Shown one piece after another: positions 8,055 through 15,102 of a stretch of 51,689 bases of DNA. The first letter of the stretch is position 1; each line of letters opens with the position of its first letter. Position numbers and translations under genes: made by a program. The stretch is from Castellaniella sp041675725 (GTDB lineage: Bacteria; Pseudomonadota; Gammaproteobacteria; Burkholderiales; Burkholderiaceae_B), in contig NZ_JBAYTI010000018.1 in NCBI RefSeq assembly GCF_041675725.1, positions 1-51,689 of the forward strand, given 5' to 3'. The notes below the pieces were generated by a model. That model searched no databases. It worked only from the letters and a program-made list of their open reading frames with translations, and had not been told where the DNA came from.

Positions 8055-8866
8055 ACGAAATCGCAGAAACCCCGCAGGCCGTGCCCATGCACCGGGATGG
8101 CGAACAGCCCTTCATCCACATCCAGGGGCTGCGCAAAAGCTATCGCAAGAAGGGCGAAGAATCCGTGGCGCTGTCCAACGTCACGCTGGACATCTACGCC
8201 GGCGACATGGTGTCACTGGTCGGCCCTTCGGGCTGTGGCAAATCCACCCTGCTGAAAATACTCTCGGGCCTGCACGCGCACGACGGCGGCACGCTGGAGA
8301 TCCGGGCTGGCGCCGGCCGCCACTTCAATCCGGGCCGGGATGTCGGCATGGTCTTCCAGCAGCCGCTGCTGCTGAAATGGCGCAACATCCTGGACAACGT
8401 GATGCTGCCGGCCGACATCCTGGGGCTCACGCGCAGCGCTGCCCGCGTGCGCGCCCTTGAACTGCTGGACATGGTCGGCCTGGGTGGCCAGGGCAAGAAA
8501 ATGCCCTACGAACTCTCGGGCGGCATGCAGCAGCGCGCCGCGATCGCCCGGGCCTTGCTGCACGACCCCAGCCTGGTCCTGATGGACGAACCCTTCGGCG
8601 CCCTGGACGCGCTGACGCGCGAAAAAATGAATCTCGAGATGCTGCGCATCTGGGAACAGAGCCACAAGACGTTCGTCGTCGTCACCCACAGCATCCAGGA
8701 AGCCGTCTTCCTGGGCACCCATTGCGCAGTACTGACGGCCGGCCCGGCCCGCATGGCGGATTTTTTTCCGATCACACTGCCGGCGCCCCGGACGCTGCAT
8801 GTGAAGGCCACGCCCGAATTCACCGCCTACGTCAGCCGGATCTACGATCTGCTGGGCGTGGCCTGA
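8051..8866 (+). CDS. ABC transporter ATP-binding protein, SsuB/TauB type
   Basis: ATPase of 271 residues powering the importer of this unit. Walker A GPSGCGKST (about residues 58-66), Q-loop VFQQPLLL, signature LSGGMQQRAAIARAL (155 onward), Walker B LVLMDEPFGALDALTR (175 onward) and the H-loop histidine in VVVTHSIQEAVFLG are all present. The nitrate/sulfonate/bicarbonate subclass is indicated by the wording around the signature and the D-loop. It closes the operon that starts at 4216. The next gene converges from the other strand 31 bases away. Confidence 0.92.
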   Translation: MNEIAETPQAVPMHRDGEQPFIHIQGLRKSYRKKGEESVALSNVTLDIYAGDMVSLVGPSGCGKSTLLKILSGLHAHDGGTLEIRAGAGRHFNPGRDVGMVFQQPLLLKWRNILDNVMLPADILGLTRSAARVRALELLDMVGLGGQGKKMPYELSGGMQQRAAIARALLHDPSLVLMDEPFGALDALTREKMNLEMLRIWEQSHKTFVVVTHSIQEAVFLGTHCAVLTAGPARMADFFPITLPAPRTLHVKATPEFTAYVSRIYDLLGVA

Positions 8867-8897
8867 GCCGCTGAAACAGGCGATTCACAGGCCCGGC

Positions 8898-9668
8898 TCA
8901 ACCAGCCCCCGAGGCCATGGCGGCGCGGGTGTCGAGGCCAGCCGCCCGCCATTCTGGAAACCCCATCTCGAGGCGCCGCGCATCGAACCCCTGTGATCTG
9001 AGCAGGGCCACGGCCTGGACCGCCAGCACACAATACCGGCCCCGGCAGTACGCCACGATCTTCTGGTTTTCCGGCAACCGGGACAACTGCTGGCCGAGCG
9101 TCTGCAGCGGAATGTTGATGGCACCCGGCAGGTGACCGCAGGCGTACTCATGCCCTGGCCGCACATCGAGCAAGGTGACGCGGCCGGACCGCAGCCAGTC
9201 GAGCAGTTCCTGCTGCGTGACGGGTGCGAGCCGGCCCCGGTCATCATAATAGTCATGCATGATCTGCCCGACCTCGACTCGATTGCGCTCGGCCAGATCC
9301 CCCAACGCCGTGAGCAGCGCCACGACTTCGCGGGCACCCTGCAAGCTGTACAGGACATGCTTGCCCTGGCGTTCGGTGGCCACCAAGTGCGCACGCCGCA
9401 AAATCTGCAGATGGCGCGATGCATTTGCGAACGTGAGCCCGCAGAGCTGGGCCAGGTCTTCGACGCTGCGCCGGCCCTGCGCCAGACGCTCGAGCAATTC
9501 GAGCCGATGAGGGTGTGCGACGGCCTGAGCCATGCCAGCCAGATGCGACAACACGGCCTGCTTGGGCCCGCCAGATGGCGTGTCGGGGCCAGCGGACCCA
9601 TTGACGCCCGCAGGCGCGTCTGGACGGGTGGCTGCAACGGATCCTGGCTGCGAATTTTCATGCATCAT
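8898..9668 (-). CDS. ArsR-type HTH regulator fused to a rhodanese domain
   Basis: Product of 256 residues. Residues 40-110 are an ArsR winged helix (HPHRLELLERLAQGRRSVEDL, then the recognition helix ANASRHLQILRRAHLV). Residues 150-250 are a rhodanese sulfurtransferase domain: LLDVRPGHEYACGHLPGA and the active loop AYCRGRYCVLA, with the sulfur-carrying cysteine C208 and a second cysteine at C213 in the same loop. The fusion suggests a repressor that senses sulfane sulfur or a related thiol-reactive signal. The frame opens at 9707, but a promoter whose -10 is at 9675-9680 puts the likely transcript start at or near the tandem ATGs at 9668/9665, so a (nearly) leaderless start is chosen. It is divergent from the SLAC1-type gene. 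Confidence 0.9.
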   Translation of the reverse strand: MMHENSQPGSVAATRPDAPAGVNGSAGPDTPSGGPKQAVLSHLAGMAQAVAHPHRLELLERLAQGRRSVEDLAQLCGLTFANASRHLQILRRAHLVATERQGKHVLYSLQGAREVVALLTALGDLAERNRVEVGQIMHDYYDDRGRLAPVTQQELLDWLRSGRVTLLDVRPGHEYACGHLPGAINIPLQTLGQQLSRLPENQKIVAYCRGRYCVLAVQAVALLRSQGFDARRLEMGFPEWRAAGLDTRAAMASGAG

Positions 9669-9674
9669 GAACAC

Positions 9675-9703
9675 ACTATAGCCCAGACAGTGACAACATT
9701 CAA
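9675..9703 (-). promoter_or_regulatory. Promoter of the ArsR-rhodanese gene
   Basis: Minus-strand -35 TTGAAT (9698-9703) and -10 TATAGT (9675-9680) with a 17-base spacer. The expected transcription start, about seven bases past the -10, falls on the ATG at 9668, which implies a very short or absent 5' leader. Confidence 0.55.
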
Positions 9704-9713
9704 TCAATTACGT

Positions 9714-9729
9714 GTACAATATATTGTAC
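9714..9729. promoter_or_regulatory. Perfect 16-bp palindrome, likely ArsR-rhodanese operator
   Basis: GTACAATATATTGTAC is its own reverse complement and lies in the divergent spacer between the regulator and the SLAC1-type channel gene, just upstream of the regulator's -35 and within the likely -10 region of the channel gene. AT-rich dyads with this type of core are typical ArsR targets. Confidence 0.65.
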
Positions 9730-9804
9730 TGTCATCCATGATGTGGATGCCGCCACCCGCAGGTGCGTCAACACGCGGTCCGCGCGGTCACGAAAGGGGT
9801 TCTT

Positions 9805-10806
9805 ATGAATACGCTCAATACCACGCAAACCGGTCGGCCAGCCGCTGCCCAAACGGCCAGCTGGCTCCAGTATTTCCCCATCGCCCTGTTTGCCTCCGTC
9901 CTGGGCCTGGCCGGCCTGGCCATTGCCTGGATGAAAGCCCAGCAGCTGCTGGGCGCACCGGCCGTGGTGTCCGACGCCATCCGCTGGTTCGCCACACTCA
10001 TCTGGTTTTCCCTGCTGGGCTTCTACCTGGCCAAATGGATGCGCTTTCCGGCGGCGGTCGAAGAAGAACGCAACCATCCGGTCAAGCTGAACTTCTTTGC
10101 TGCCATTTCCATCGGCCTGCTGCTCCTGGCCATCGTGTGGTCGCCGTCGGCACCCGCCACGGCTTACTGGATGTGGGCTGCGGGGGCTGGCGCCCATCTG
10201 CTGTTCACCCTGATGACCATCAGTATCTGGCTGTTCCGGCCGCCATTCCAGATCCAACACCTCACGGCCGCCTGGTTCATCCCCACCGTAGGCAACATCA
10301 TCGTGCCCATCGCCGGGGTCCACTTCGCGCCGGTGGACATCAGTTGGTTCTTTTTCAGCGTCGGCATCGTCTTCTGGCTGATCCTTTTCACCGTGCTCGT
10401 CTACCGCCTGTTCTTCCACGAACAGCTGCCCGGCAAGCTGCAACCCACCTTGTTCATCCTGATCGCGCCACCGGCCGTGGGTTTCCTGGCTTATATCGCA
10501 TTGGGCGGCAACGGCCTGGATGCCTTTGGGCGCATCCTGTATTTCACGGCGCTGTTCCTCACCCTGCTGCTGGCCATCCAGGCACGGCGCTTCCTGCGTA
10601 TCCCGTTTTTCCTGTCGGCCTGGGGTTATTCGTTCCCGTTGGCGGCCATCACGATCGCCACGCTCGAGATGGGCGCACAAAGCGGGCTGGCATTCTATCG
10701 CGTGCTGGGGGCCGGCCTGCTGGCCGTTGCCAGCATCGTCATTGCCATTCTGCTCGTCAAGACCGTGCAGGCGCTGGCACAAGGCAAGGTATTCATCCCC
10801 GACTGA
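9805..10806 (+). CDS. SLAC1/TehA-family anion channel
   Basis: Product of 333 residues with about ten membrane helices and short loops, matching the TehA/SLAC1 fold in length and pattern (start QYFPIALFASVLGLAGLAIAW, later HLTAAWFIPTVGNIIVP and SAWGYSFPLAAITIATLEM). The ATG at 9805 is chosen because AAAGGGG lies eight bases upstream; an earlier in-frame start at 9763 lacks this. Family members pass small anions or export sulfite, tellurite-type ions or dicarboxylates. The divergent rhodanese-ArsR gene with a shared operator suggests export of a sulfur oxyanion such as sulfite (inference). Confidence 0.88.
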   Translation: MNTLNTTQTGRPAAAQTASWLQYFPIALFASVLGLAGLAIAWMKAQQLLGAPAVVSDAIRWFATLIWFSLLGFYLAKWMRFPAAVEEERNHPVKLNFFAAISIGLLLLAIVWSPSAPATAYWMWAAGAGAHLLFTLMTISIWLFRPPFQIQHLTAAWFIPTVGNIIVPIAGVHFAPVDISWFFFSVGIVFWLILFTVLVYRLFFHEQLPGKLQPTLFILIAPPAVGFLAYIALGGNGLDAFGRILYFTALFLTLLLAIQARRFLRIPFFLSAWGYSFPLAAITIATLEMGAQSGLAFYRVLGAGLLAVASIVIAILLVKTVQALAQGKVFIPD

Positions 10807-10839
10807 ACCCGCGGGGCACGGGGCGATGCCGCCGTTCGA

Positions 10840-11547
10840 TCACACCCACAACATAGCCAGCAACGGCACCAGCACGCTGGTGGCAATCGCATTGAGCCCC
10901 ATGGCCAGCGCCGCAAACCCCATGGCCGTTTCGCTGTATTCCAGCGCTGTGGCGGTGCCAATGGCGTGGGCCGTGGCACCCAGGGCAAAACCACGGGCCA
11001 CGTCACTGCGAATGGCCAGCACCGCAAACACGCCACTACACAGCACGGCCGCAGAAATACCCGTCAAGGCCGTGGCGACCGCGGTCAGCGAAGCCACACC
11101 GCCCACGTATTCGGCCACCGGCATTGCGACCGCCATCGTGGCCGATTTGGGCGCCAGCGACATGATCAGCGACCCGTCGGCACCAAATAGCCAGGCGATC
11201 CCCACCGCAGACAACACTGCGGTGACCGACCCCGCGGCCAGCGCCCCCAACACCGGCCAGAGCATGCCCCGCAACCGGGCCCGCTGATGGTACAGCGGCA
11301 CAGCCAGGGCGACCGTGGCCGGGCCAGTCATCCATGACACCAGCCAGCTACCGTCCCGGTAGGCTGCGTACGGAATACCCCACCCCCACAGCACGAGCGA
11401 GACGATGGCCGCAGCCACGAATACGGGCAGCAGCAGCGGCCAGCCGCTACGCCGGTACAGCCACACGGCAATGCCATAGGCTACGAGCGTCAGAAGCGTG
11501 GCCGCCACAAAGCTTGCCAGTGTCACCCCCACAGGCACGCCGCTCAT
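10840..11547 (-). CDS. lrgB: LrgB/CidB-family membrane protein
   Basis: Integral membrane protein of 235 residues. The conserved LrgB features are present: SLAPKSATMAVAMPVAE in the middle and ARGFALGATAHAIGTATALE toward the end. LrgB works with the small LrgA; the pair was described as antiholin/holin-like in Staphylococcus, and related pairs export pyruvate or glycolate (PxpAB in Bacillus, PLGG1 in plants). Its ATG overlaps the lrgA stop by four bases. It is convergent with the SLAC1-type gene. A small-organic-acid export role would fit the hydroxyacid cluster next door, but that is inference. Confidence 0.9.
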   Translation of the reverse strand: MSGVPVGVTLASFVAATLLTLVAYGIAVWLYRRSGWPLLLPVFVAAAIVSLVLWGWGIPYAAYRDGSWLVSWMTGPATVALAVPLYHQRARLRGMLWPVLGALAAGSVTAVLSAVGIAWLFGADGSLIMSLAPKSATMAVAMPVAEYVGGVASLTAVATALTGISAAVLCSGVFAVLAIRSDVARGFALGATAHAIGTATALEYSETAMGFAALAMGLNAIATSVLVPLLAMLWV

Positions 11548-11972
11548 TGCGGCCCCGGCGTCTGGGCGCGATCACCCCGGCCCTGCCGACGGGCGATCAG
11601 CCACTCGAGCGTCAGAGCCGTGACGGCGAGCGTCAGGACAGCGCCAATGACACACGACGCCACAAAGGGCAGCCATCCCGCCCGCAGGATCTGGATCTGG
11701 TCCATGATGCCCGTCACCGCCGGCACGAAAAACAGCATCATGTGCCGAAGAAGTGGAAAGCTGGCGGCCTGGACGGCCTGGATCCGATGCCCGGCATAGC
11801 CCAGCAAGGGCAGCAGCACGATCATGCCCACAATGGCGGGTGGCACGGGCAGCGCCAACCTACCGACCAGCAAGCCGCCTGCCTGCTGCAATACGATCAG
11901 GACGGCCAAGCCGACGGCGACACGCCCTGCCCCCCGAACCACGCCGGCGACCCGCAATTTTTGGCTGCTCAT
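11544..11972 (-). CDS. lrgA: LrgA/CidA-family holin-like protein
   Basis: Product of 142 residues with four predicted membrane helices, fitting LrgA/CidA/YohJ: VLIVLQQAGGLLVGRLALPVPPAIVGMIVLLPLL near the start, then a helix with HMMLFFVPAVTGIMDQ. The start ATG at 11972 has AGGAGGG six bases upstream. First gene of the lrgAB pair; upstream lie a 14-bp palindrome and a GTGCCG/CGGCAC dyad (12004-12032) that may control it. The tail is longer and more charged than in short CidA proteins. Confidence 0.87.
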   Translation of the reverse strand: MSSQKLRVAGVVRGAGRVAVGLAVLIVLQQAGGLLVGRLALPVPPAIVGMIVLLPLLGYAGHRIQAVQAASFPLLRHMMLFFVPAVTGIMDQIQILRAGWLPFVASCVIGAVLTLAVTALTLEWLIARRQGRGDRAQTPGPQ

Positions 11973-12003
11973 CAGACCCTCCTAGAGGGCCGTATTTTCC
12001 CGC

Positions 12004-12032
12004 GTGCCGCGTATCGGCACAACCATGGTTGT
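12004..12032. promoter_or_regulatory. Adjoining dyads upstream of lrgA
   Basis: GTGCCG-CGTAT-CGGCAC (12004-12020) runs directly into the perfect 14-bp palindrome ACAACCATGGTTGT (12019-12032). Both lie 32-60 bases upstream of the lrgA start in the divergent lrgA/TRAP spacer (11973-12238). They are possible operator sites; no binding protein can be named. Confidence 0.4.
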
Positions 12033-12117
12033 TTCCTCTCATGATATGGCTCGTCCATAAAATTCAGGACACTCGCACTAGCGCGCCAGTAGTTCCAACA
12101 CAAATTTTGTCGTGCTA

Positions 12118-12203
12118 TTGACAATTCATCCCCTTATCAACGAACATCCCTACTTTGGTCCGGTGCCGCATATACGCGCATCTGTGCGCGTATATGCGGC
12201 ACC
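12118..12203 (+). promoter_or_regulatory. TRAP operon upstream region: TTGACA box and perfect 19-bp inverted repeat
   Basis: A consensus -35 hexamer TTGACA is at 12118-12123 with no clear -10 at the usual distance. Further down, GGTGCCGCATATACGCGCA (12162-12180) is repeated exactly in inverted form at 12185-12203 with only four bases (TCTG) between. The dyad ends 35 bases before the dctP ATG. It lacks a T-run, so it is more likely a strong operator or an mRNA 5' hairpin than a terminator. Confidence 0.6.
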
Positions 12204-12238
12204 ATGCTGATTCCATTGACACAAGGTTGGGTTGGGAC

Positions 12239-13276
12239 ATGAAAAAGAACCTATGGGGATTGTTGGGCGCCACGACACTATTTTTTGGCCTTGCAGCGCC
12301 AACGATAACCAATGCGGCGGATTACACATTGCGTGCGAGCCACGCCGAAGCGGCCGACAGTCCGCTCGACAAGGGCTACCATGTATTCAAAGCCTACGTC
12401 GAAGGCGCCAGTGCCGGGAAAATCGAAGTCATCGTCTCACCCGCCAGCCAGCTGGGGTCGATCACCGATGTGCTCGAGCAAGTAAAAGCCGGCGCCATCC
12501 AGCTTGCCCAGGCCGATGAGCAAACGCTGGATTCGTTCTACAAGCCGATGATGATCCTGGCGGCGCCCTACCTTTTTGCCAACGACGAAGAAGCCCGGCA
12601 GTTTCTGGCAAGCGATCTGTTCACCCAGCTCAACGAGGACATGGCCAACGAAACGGGGCTGCGCATGCTGTCGGCCGCATCGTACGGGTTTCGCAACTTC
12701 ACCAACAACAAGAAGCCGATTCGCACCAAAGAAGACATGAACGGCATCCGCATGCGCGTGCCGCCCAGCCCGATGTCGCTGATCATGGTGGAATCCATGG
12801 GCGGCTCGCCCACCCCGATACCCTGGGAAGAGCTCTACAGCGCATTGCAGACCGGCGTGGTCGACGGCCAGGAAAACCCGATCGGTATCATCAACGACTA
12901 CTCGTTTTCGGAAGTCCAGAAATACCTGACCATCGACAACCACCAGCTGGGCCTGACCAGCCTCATCATCAGCGAGCAGTTTCTCCAGAGCCTGCCGGTC
13001 GAGTTGCGTGAAATCGTCCGCACGGGCGCCCAGATGGCCAGCGCCACAGAATACGGCGAGCGCAATTACCAGGCTCGCGTCACCGGCGTGAACGATCTCA
13101 AGGAAAAGGGCATGGACGTCTACTTCCCCTCGCCCGAAGAAATCGCAACGTTCCGAGAGGCCGTCACCGCACCCATCCAAGAGTTCCTCAACAAGGAACT
13201 AGACCCGGCCTTCGTCAAGGCGGTCTACGGTGAAATCGACAACATCCGTGCCCAGAGGCGTGCGCTGGTCGAATAG
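12239..13276 (+). CDS. dctP: TRAP transporter substrate-binding protein, DctP family
   Basis: Periplasmic binding subunit of 345 residues. The ATG at 12239 starts a typical signal peptide (MKKNLWGLLGATTLFFGLAA, cleavage after TNAA); the longer frame from 12155 runs through the inverted repeat and is unlikely. Family marks include LRASHAEAADSPLDKG at the mature N-terminus, the ligand-arginine region MNGIRMRVPPSPM and ALQTGVVDGQENPIG. DctP proteins bind organic acids through the conserved arginine. The two 2-hydroxyacid dehydrogenases downstream suggest that the ligand is a 2-hydroxycarboxylate. It is followed by DctQ after 23 bases. Confidence 0.93.
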   Translation: MKKNLWGLLGATTLFFGLAAPTITNAADYTLRASHAEAADSPLDKGYHVFKAYVEGASAGKIEVIVSPASQLGSITDVLEQVKAGAIQLAQADEQTLDSFYKPMMILAAPYLFANDEEARQFLASDLFTQLNEDMANETGLRMLSAASYGFRNFTNNKKPIRTKEDMNGIRMRVPPSPMSLIMVESMGGSPTPIPWEELYSALQTGVVDGQENPIGIINDYSFSEVQKYLTIDNHQLGLTSLIISEQFLQSLPVELREIVRTGAQMASATEYGERNYQARVTGVNDLKEKGMDVYFPSPEEIATFREAVTAPIQEFLNKELDPAFVKAVYGEIDNIRAQRRALVE

Positions 13277-13299
13277 GCAGGCTCGCAGGGGTCGTATCC

Positions 13300-13773
13300 G
13301 TGATATTGGTCGAGGCATTCCGCAAGCTCATTGACGTGCTCCTTGGGCTGGCGATGGCCATCATCGTCACCACCATGCTGTATCAGGTCGGCGCCCGATA
13401 CCTGTATCACGCCGCCCTGCCCTGGCCGGAAGAACTCTCTCAGCTCCTGCTGGTGATGTTGTCGTTTTTCGGTATGTATCGCGCGATCGATCAGGATCTG
13501 CACATCCGCCTGAACCTGGTGCCGGCCAGCTTGTCCGGCACGGCCGTCAGAATTATCGAAAGCGTTGCCATCGCCGCGTCAGCCTTCTTTCTGGCGTATA
13601 TCTGCTACGGTGGCTACGAGCTGGCCATGCGCAGCTGGAACCAGCCCTCCATGGCCATGCGCCTGCCCATGGGGTGGTTCTACATCACCATACCCATCGC
13701 TTGCGGTCTGTCAGTGCTGTCACTGATGGTACGGCTCGTCGAGCTCTACACCCAGCCAGCCCGCCAGCAATGA
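13300..13773 (+). CDS. dctQ: TRAP transporter small permease, DctQ family
   Basis: Membrane protein of 157 residues with four hydrophobic helices and the DctQ pattern ALPWPEELSQLLLVMLSFFGM. The start is GTG at 13300 with AGGGG nine bases upstream. The stop overlaps the DctM ATG at 13770 (ATGA), so the two permease subunits are translationally coupled. It forms the membrane complex with DctM and takes substrate from DctP using a sodium gradient (family knowledge). Confidence 0.9.
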   Translation: MILVEAFRKLIDVLLGLAMAIIVTTMLYQVGARYLYHAALPWPEELSQLLLVMLSFFGMYRAIDQDLHIRLNLVPASLSGTAVRIIESVAIAASAFFLAYICYGGYELAMRSWNQPSMAMRLPMGWFYITIPIACGLSVLSLMVRLVELYTQPARQQ

Positions 13774-15056
13774 CCGCCGCCATCCTGATTGTTCTTCTTG
13801 CCGTCCTGTTCGTGATCGGCGTGCCTATCGCCTTCGCCATCGGCGTGCTGTCGCTGGTGGGGCTGTGGATGTCGGGCATTGCCAACCCTTCCATTGCCGC
13901 CCAGCGCATGTTTTCAGGCATGAACAGCTATGCGCTGCTGGCGCTGCCGCTGTTCATACTGGCGGGCAACATTCTGGTCAAGGGCGGCGTGATCCAGCGG
14001 CTGATCGAGTTTGCCGACATCATGGTCGGCCGGATTCGTGGGGGCCTGGCCTACGTCAACGTACTCGCCAATCTCCTCATGGCCGGCCTGTCGGGCTCCG
14101 CCACCGCCGACACGGCGGCGCTTGGCTCGGTGATGGTGCCCATGATGAAGGCACGCGGCTATACCGCAGAATTTGCTGCGGCGCTGACTATTTCGGGCGC
14201 CATCATGGCCCCCATCCTGCCGCCCAGCCTGATCATGGTGATCTACGCCATTCCCGCCAAGATCTCCATCGGGGCCTTGTTCTTCGCCGGCATTCTGCCA
14301 GCCGTGCTGATCGCCTGCCTGCTGATGCTGTATCTGGCCTATGCCTGCCGCCATCATCCGCTCGTGCAGGAACAGGCGCTGGGCCTGAAGGTCATGGCCA
14401 TGGCCGTCATCACCGCCCTGCCGGTGCTGGCCGCGCCGCTGCTCGTCATCGGCGGGGTCCGGGGCGGGGTATTCACGGCCACCGAAGCCGCCGCCGTACT
14501 GTGCGGCTACGCCCTGCTGCTGTGTTGGATCGCTTACCGTACGGTGGGGCTGCGCGCACTGGGCAAGGTGTTTCATGAAAGCGCGATCACCACGGCGACC
14601 ATCATGATCATCATTGCCACGTCGAACCTGTTCGCCTGGTACCTGGCGATGGAAAACGTGCCCAACGCCACCCGCGCGCTGTTCATGTCTCTGACCACGG
14701 ACCCCCACGTGTTTCTGCTGATCGTGGCTGCCTTCCTGCTGGTGGTGGGTGCCTTCGTCGACACGGTACCCGCCATCCTGATTTTCGTGCCCATCCTGCA
14801 ACCAACGGCTATCCAGTTCGGTATCGACCCCATCCATTTCGCGATCGTCGTCATCGTGAACCTGATGATCGGGCTCAATACACCGCCAGTGGGCACCAAT
14901 CTGTTCGTGATCTCGACGATCTCGGGCAAATCCATGCTACAGGTCGCTCGAGCGCTGCTGCCGTTCTACGCCGTCAAGATCGTGGCGCTGGCGCTGGTCA
15001 CCTACATACCGACCATTTCCCTGTGGCTGCCACGCGTCGCCGGCCTGATCAAGTGA
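13770..15056 (+). CDS. dctM: TRAP transporter large permease, DctM family
   Basis: Product of 428 residues with about twelve membrane segments. The ATG at 13770, overlapping the DctQ stop, fits the usual DctM N-terminus (AAILIVLLAVLFVIGVPIAF). Characteristic stretches are LSGSATADTAALGSVMVPMMK, abbreviated here by its core SGSATADTAALG, then PPSLIMVIYA and GLNTPPVGTNLFV. It is the transport pore of this Na+-coupled importer. Two hydroxyacid dehydrogenase genes follow on the same strand. Confidence 0.93.
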   Translation: MTAAILIVLLAVLFVIGVPIAFAIGVLSLVGLWMSGIANPSIAAQRMFSGMNSYALLALPLFILAGNILVKGGVIQRLIEFADIMVGRIRGGLAYVNVLANLLMAGLSGSATADTAALGSVMVPMMKARGYTAEFAAALTISGAIMAPILPPSLIMVIYAIPAKISIGALFFAGILPAVLIACLLMLYLAYACRHHPLVQEQALGLKVMAMAVITALPVLAAPLLVIGGVRGGVFTATEAAAVLCGYALLLCWIAYRTVGLRALGKVFHESAITTATIMIIIATSNLFAWYLAMENVPNATRALFMSLTTDPHVFLLIVAAFLLVVGAFVDTVPAILIFVPILQPTAIQFGIDPIHFAIVVIVNLMIGLNTPPVGTNLFVISTISGKSMLQVARALLPFYAVKIVALALVTYIPTISLWLPRVAGLIK

Positions 15057-15102
15057 CACGGGCTGCCAGGCCCCGACCCGTTATCTGAACAGGGATGATG
15101 TA

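Noticed and set aside
9700..10782. 360-codon minus-strand frame opposite the SLAC1-type gene
   Set aside because: Gln/Gly/Asp-rich shadow of a membrane protein gene.
12155..12238. N-terminal extension of DctP across the inverted repeat
   Set aside because: The residues (for example YAHLCAYMRHH) are the repeat read as protein; the signal peptide starts at 12239.
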